NCBI RefSeq assembly: GCF_004364435.1
Contig: NZ_SOCT01000001.1
Location: forward strand, 744,001 to 808,000
DNA length: 64,000 bases
Reading direction: 5' to 3'
Origin: Pseudomonas sp. LP_7_YM
Lineage (GTDB): Bacteria > Pseudomonadota > Gammaproteobacteria > Pseudomonadales > Pseudomonadaceae
Within the stretch, counting starts at the first letter, position 1. Each line of letters opens with the position of its first letter. Below the pieces are notes generated by a model. It made no database searches and was not told where the DNA came from. It worked only from the letters and a program-made list of their open reading frames with translations. Position numbers and translations under genes: made by a program. Of this stretch, positions 60,539-64,000 are shown in pieces.

Positions 60539-61561
60539 ATGCTCATCGATGTCCACGCGCACCTGCTCACCAAAGGCATGCTCAACCAGCATGAATTCTG
60601 GGGTCCGTTCATGAAAACCGGTGGCCTGACGGTCGGGCATTTTTCATTGGGCACCAAACAGCCCGCTAAAGCGGCCACCGACGAAGAAGCCCAAGCCAAT
60701 CTGCTCAGCCGCATGACCCACGCCAGCCGCCGCGCGTTGATGGCCGAGCGAGGTGTCGACAAGCTCGTGCTGTCGACGCCGTCACATGCCTTTATGTACT
60801 GGGCGGCGGAGTTCGGCACCGAATACGCGAAAATCTGCAACGATGAAATCGCCGCATTTTGCCGCGTCGATCCCGACCACTTTGATTTCTGGTGCCACGC
60901 CAACCTGGCCGATCCGCAGGCAGCCGTGCGCGAAATCGATCGCGCGGTGCGGGTGCTGGGCGCCAAGGGCGTTTGTGTGGGTGGGGCCAACTTCAATGGC
61001 CTGGAAGCCCATGATGAGCGGCTGTTTCCGGTCTGGGAAAAACTCTCTGAACTGGACGTGCCAATCATGGTGCACGGCTACAACCAATCGATCTGGCTGG
61101 GCGAGCGACACACCGAAGACCGCTTCGAGACCAGTTCCATCGTCGGTGACTGCGTCGATGAGACGCTGTTCTTCTGGTATTTGATCAATGGCGGGGCGCT
61201 GGACGTGTTCCCCAATCTGAAGACCTACATCACCCACGCCGGCGGCATGGCGGTGTTTCAGCTGGGCCGTCTGAGCGAACTGAACCGGGCCATGGCGCCG
61301 GATTCGCGCAACAAAAAGCCGTTGATGGAATACATGGACAACTTCTACTTCGATCTCGACGTGCACGCACCGGGATTACGGCGCGGGGTGGCGGAAGTGG
61401 TGGGCAGTCACCGGCTGCTGTACGGGACCAATTTTGGTGGCGCTTACGATCACGGTGACCTGACCCAAGGGCTTGGCCTGAGCGACGTTGACCGTGAGCG
61501 TATACGCAGCAAAAACGCGATCGAGTTGCTCAAGCTCAGCGTGCCGACGACGGTGGTCTAA
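60539..61561 (+). CDS. ACMSD-type amidohydrolase/decarboxylase with metal-ligand Asp replaced
   Basis: A 340-residue amidohydrolase-superfamily protein of the aminocarboxymuconate-semialdehyde decarboxylase group. Metal-site residues: His6 and His8 of DVHAH, His179 of MVHGY and His233 of ITHAGG. The usual aspartate of the G-[ST]-D-[YF]-P motif is Asn298 in YGTNFGG. ATG 60539 with AGGAG six bases upstream. It may be a nonoxidative decarboxylase or hydrolase; the Asn would alter or weaken metal chemistry. It is convergent with the SDR gene at 61617 across a strong hairpin. Confidence 0.78.
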   Translation: MLIDVHAHLLTKGMLNQHEFWGPFMKTGGLTVGHFSLGTKQPAKAATDEEAQANLLSRMTHASRRALMAERGVDKLVLSTPSHAFMYWAAEFGTEYAKICNDEIAAFCRVDPDHFDFWCHANLADPQAAVREIDRAVRVLGAKGVCVGGANFNGLEAHDERLFPVWEKLSELDVPIMVHGYNQSIWLGERHTEDRFETSSIVGDCVDETLFFWYLINGGALDVFPNLKTYITHAGGMAVFQLGRLSELNRAMAPDSRNKKPLMEYMDNFYFDLDVHAPGLRRGVAEVVGSHRLLYGTNFGGAYDHGDLTQGLGLSDVDRERIRSKNAIELLKLSVPTTVV

Positions 61562-61576
61562 CCCTTGCACACGCCG

Positions 61577-61605
61577 TCGCGAGCCGCGTTACCGGCGGCT
61601 CGCGA
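61577..61605. terminator. Bidirectional terminator hairpin
   Basis: Perfect 11-base arms TCGCGAGCCGC and GCGGCTCGCGA with a 7-base loop, between convergent genes. No T run, but a very stable stem. Confidence 0.65.
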
Positions 61606-61616
61606 TAGGGTCGGTG

Positions 61617-62462
61617 TCAGGCCTGTTGCGCGTTACGCGCCTTGATCATGGCCGCGAAATCGCGCTTGAGCTGCGGGAAATAAGCGATCTGTCCGCCCAT
61701 GCCACCTGCAATGTCGATGGAGGCAGCGCTGATGAAACTCGCGTATTCACTGGCCAGGAAAAGCACCATCCCGGCCACGTCCTCTGGCTTGCCGTAACGC
61801 CCGATCGGCACGACCTTCATGACCATCGCGTCGAATTCCTCACGGCTTACGCCGGGGCCCATCTCCTTGTAGTGGCGGTCCCACTGGCCGGTGTCGATCC
61901 AGCCCATGTTCAGGCTGTTGACCAGAATGTTGTCCTTGGGCAGTGACATGCCCAGGGTCTTGGACAGGGCGATGCAGGACGCCCGGTTAATGACCGACGG
62001 TATGCCGTCGGGCGTGGGGATAGCGCCTGCCAGGGCATTGATTTCGATGATCCGTCCCCAGCGCTGTTCACGCATGTACGGCACCACCGCCTGCACGAAG
62101 CGAAAGTGGCCCATCTGCAAGACGTTGGCGTGTTCAAGAATGGCTTCCGGAGTAAGGGTGTCCAGATTGCCGCCTCGACCCTGACCGGCGTTGTTCACTA
62201 GCACATCGACGCCGCCCCAGGCCTGTGCAACTTCCGAGACAAAGGCCTGCACAGCTGCGCTGTCCGTCACGTCCACCGCCCGGGCGATGACCGCTTGTGC
62301 CCGCTCCGTCAGGGCCTGTCCCGCCTCGCGCACGGCTTGCTCGCTGCGTGCGCAAATGGCGACGCGTGCACCTTCGCTGGCAAAAGCCCTGGCAATCGCA
62401 AGGCCGATACCCCTTGAGCCTCCCGTGATGATGACGCGTTTGGCGCTCAGGTCGATATTCAT
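61617..62462 (-). CDS. SDR-fold protein without the catalytic Tyr-Lys pair
   Basis: A 281-residue SDR: cofactor motif GGSRGIG (14-20), NNAG (90-93), and a C-terminal VLFLASEYASFISAASIDIAGG typical of classical SDRs. The active site is changed: the Ser of the I-S-S strand is Ala (EINALAG, Ala143), and the Y-x-x-x-K element reads Ser156-Val-Ile-Asn-Arg160. Either it works by other residues, as some divergent SDR families do, or it is a binding protein. ATG 62462 with GAGG seven bases upstream; divergent from DUF1302 copy 2 over 433 bases. Confidence 0.75.
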   Translation of the reverse strand: MNIDLSAKRVIITGGSRGIGLAIARAFASEGARVAICARSEQAVREAGQALTERAQAVIARAVDVTDSAAVQAFVSEVAQAWGGVDVLVNNAGQGRGGNLDTLTPEAILEHANVLQMGHFRFVQAVVPYMREQRWGRIIEINALAGAIPTPDGIPSVINRASCIALSKTLGMSLPKDNILVNSLNMGWIDTGQWDRHYKEMGPGVSREEFDAMVMKVVPIGRYGKPEDVAGMVLFLASEYASFISAASIDIAGGMGGQIAYFPQLKRDFAAMIKARNAQQA

Positions 62463-62593
62463 CAACTTTCCTCTTTTTGTCGTTATGTACCGCATCTGAC
62501 GGGGCTTTGAGTCGGTACGGAGCCTGCCTTTGAGCGGTGTTGGAATGCGCGGCGGCCCATGGGCTCGACCTTGGTCTCTGAAACTTTAATTGA

Positions 62594-62610
62594 ACATTAA
62601 TAAATAATGT
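62594..62610. promoter_or_regulatory. Inverted repeat ACATTA-N5-TAATGT in the divergent gap
   Basis: Perfect 6-base arms in an AT-rich stretch of the 433-base gap 62463-62895 between the SDR gene and DUF1302 copy 2. Fits a dimeric regulator's site. No gene is seen in the gap. Confidence 0.4.
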
Positions 62611-62895
62611 GTGCAGTATTGCCCTGTCGGCCAACGTGCGCAAGGGCGCCAGGTGATCGAGCTGAACGCAGTAAAGAATTCTGTATATAGAACGTAAATC
62701 TTTATGTGGAATTCTGTGAAAAGATCAATTACCTTGAGATTCAGCTGACGAGGTGGCGGCAAGCCGAGGTGGAAATAGCCTCAGGCGCCCATCGTCCGGG
62801 CTGCAATCGAAGCGATCTATCCTCGGGGCAGAACGCGAACCAGCAGGGCCCGGATGCACATAAACGACTGAAAATAAAAATAAAAGGTAGTTTGC

Positions 62896-64000
62896 ATGAG
62901 AGACATGACCAACCCGGGTCGCGTAGCGTTGACCCATGGTGCGATCACCCTGTTGATGCTGGGATGCGGGCAAGGTGCGATTGCCGCATCCTTCGACCTG
63001 CCTAACCCTGACTACCGTCTGCGCTGGGACAACACCGTGCGATACAACCTGGGCATGCGTACCGACGGCCAGAACAGTCGCATCATGAATACCCCCAACT
63101 ATGACGAGTCGGACGGCAAGTTCGGTCGGGGCGATATCGTGACAAATCGGCTAGATGTGTTAACCGAAATCGACTTCTCCTACCTCAACGACTGGGGCGC
63201 ACGTTTGAGCGCGGCCGGCTGGTACGACCAGGCTTACCATGACGACAACGTCAAAAGTAACGTGCCCGGCTACGCCACCAGCTATCAAAACGATCATTAC
63301 AGCGGCGAGGTGAAACGCTACGTGCAGGGACCGTCGGGTGAGATCCTCGATGCGTTCCTGTGGCGCAACTTTGTCATCGGCGACACGCCGGTCAACGTGA
63401 AGGCTGGTCGGCACACCAACTACTGGGGCGAAGGCCTGTTGTTCGGTGCCCATTCGGTTTCCTATTCCCAGGCCCCGAGCGATGGTGTGAAGGCGGCCAC
63501 CAGCCCTGGCATCGAAACCAAGGAAGTGTTTTTGCCGGTCGGACAGGTGTCGGCCAAGGCACAGGTCACCGACAGTCTGTCGGTCGCCGGTCAGTACTTT
63601 TATGAGTGGGAACCCACCCGGATTCCCTACGGCGGTACTTATTTCGGCGGCGCTGACCCATTGTTCGAGGGGCCTGATCGCCTGCCGCTCGCGGCCAACG
63701 GCTCGGTGTTCCAGCGTCAGAATTCGCGCTTTGGCCGCGACGGCAAGAACTGGGGCGTCATGGCCAAACTCAACGTGGAAGCACTGGAATCGACCATCGG
63801 CGCCTACTACCGCGAGTTCGATGACTACCAGCCCTGGCTTGCGCCGCAGATCAAGGCCTCTTCCGGGTTGTACCGGGTGGTCTATCCACGAGGCGTGAAA
63901 CTGGCGGGCTTGAGTTTTTCCCGGGTGATCAACACTGTCGCGGTCGGTAGCGAGGTGTCCTATCGCATGAACGGCGCCCTGAACGCCACCGGGGTCAGCA
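62896..64000 (+). CDS. DUF1302-family outer-membrane protein, copy 2 (3' end beyond window)
   Basis: The frame from ATG 62896 is open to the window's edge (368 codons) and translates to a signal peptide (ITLLMLGCGQGAIAA) followed by LPNPDYRLRWDNTVRYNLGM, SAAGWYDQAYHDDN, KAGRHTNYWGEGLLFGAHS, SYSQAPSDGVKAATSPG and YREFDDYQPWLAPQI. It parallels DUF1302 copy 1 along its whole seen length. The C-terminus is missing. A DUF1329 partner may follow outside the window. The ribosome site (GGTAG) is weak. Confidence 0.85.
   Translation, partial: MRDMTNPGRVALTHGAITLLMLGCGQGAIAASFDLPNPDYRLRWDNTVRYNLGMRTDGQNSRIMNTPNYDESDGKFGRGDIVTNRLDVLTEIDFSYLNDWGARLSAAGWYDQAYHDDNVKSNVPGYATSYQNDHYSGEVKRYVQGPSGEILDAFLWRNFVIGDTPVNVKAGRHTNYWGEGLLFGAHSVSYSQAPSDGVKAATSPGIETKEVFLPVGQVSAKAQVTDSLSVAGQYFYEWEPTRIPYGGTYFGGADPLFEGPDRLPLAANGSVFQRQNSRFGRDGKNWGVMAKLNVEALESTIGAYYREFDDYQPWLAPQIKASSGLYRVVYPRGVKLAGLSFSRVINTVAVGSEVSYRMNGALNATGVS

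Noticed and set aside
1..64000. CRISPR array, tRNA, rRNA, IS element or prophage
   Set aside because: No regularly spaced repeats, no cloverleaf or rRNA-like stretches, no transposase or integrase motifs, and no phage structural genes were found.

Overview
The window looks like a piece of a Pseudomonas chromosome (fluorescens/putida/syringae side of the genus). The GC-rich codon use, a REP-like palindrome, a GC-rich hairpin-dense interspersed repeat, sfn-type organosulfur genes and paired DUF1302/DUF1329 proteins all point that way; no rRNA or tRNA was seen, and no CRISPR array, insertion sequence or phage gene. It is accessory, catabolic DNA with several visibly decaying genes.

Region 1 (1-15320), sulfur and uptake. 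A sigma-54 activator of the SfnR type runs off the left edge behind a DszC/SfnC-like oxygenase. A tonB-exbB-exbD operon is divergent from a TonB-dependent receptor whose upstream DNA carries a good -24/-12 promoter. Next come a truncated histidine phosphatase, a P-loop kinase, a block of SsuD-like monooxygenase, rhodanese and ThiM, and a divergent second SsuD-like gene. Degenerate GNAT and oligopeptide-ABC remnants flank an intact HIT protein, followed by a gamma-glutamylcyclotransferase-like protein.

Region 2 (15374-32901), aldarate/hexuronate catabolism. On the minus strand lie galactarate/talarate dehydratase, an MFS permease, a Dabb protein, an RraA-like protein, an internally deleted ketoglutarate-semialdehyde dehydrogenase and a SnoaL-like protein. 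Divergent to them are two tandem UxaA/GarD-family genes and a second MFS permease. Then come mannonate dehydratase, an IclR regulator fused to an SMP-30 propeller, a LysR regulator, a third permease and glucarate dehydratase. The two UxaA paralogues have lost complementary halves of the family's conserved motifs, which is the most striking observation here.

Region 3 (32968-44944). A second DszC-like oxygenase is divergent from sfnG (dimethyl sulfone monooxygenase), which has its own sigma-54 promoter and shares a candidate activator site with the receptor promoter. A TetR gene faces wrecked HlyD and RbbA genes. A phosphoketolase module (alcohol dehydrogenase, acetate kinase, phosphoketolase, TetR) follows.

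Region 4 (45010-64000). A fused indolepyruvate ferredoxin oxidoreductase with a TetR gene is divergent from a catabolic cluster for an unidentified, probably hydrophobic substrate: DUF1302, DUF1329, SDR, epoxide-hydrolase-like fold, phosphotransferase-like, SDR, MFS, MDR reductase, AraC, LysR, amidohydrolase, SDR and a second DUF1302 cut by the right edge. A shared inverted repeat in front of the first DUF1302 gene and over the LysR start suggests one regulon. Several enzymes in this cluster lack catalytic residues of their families.
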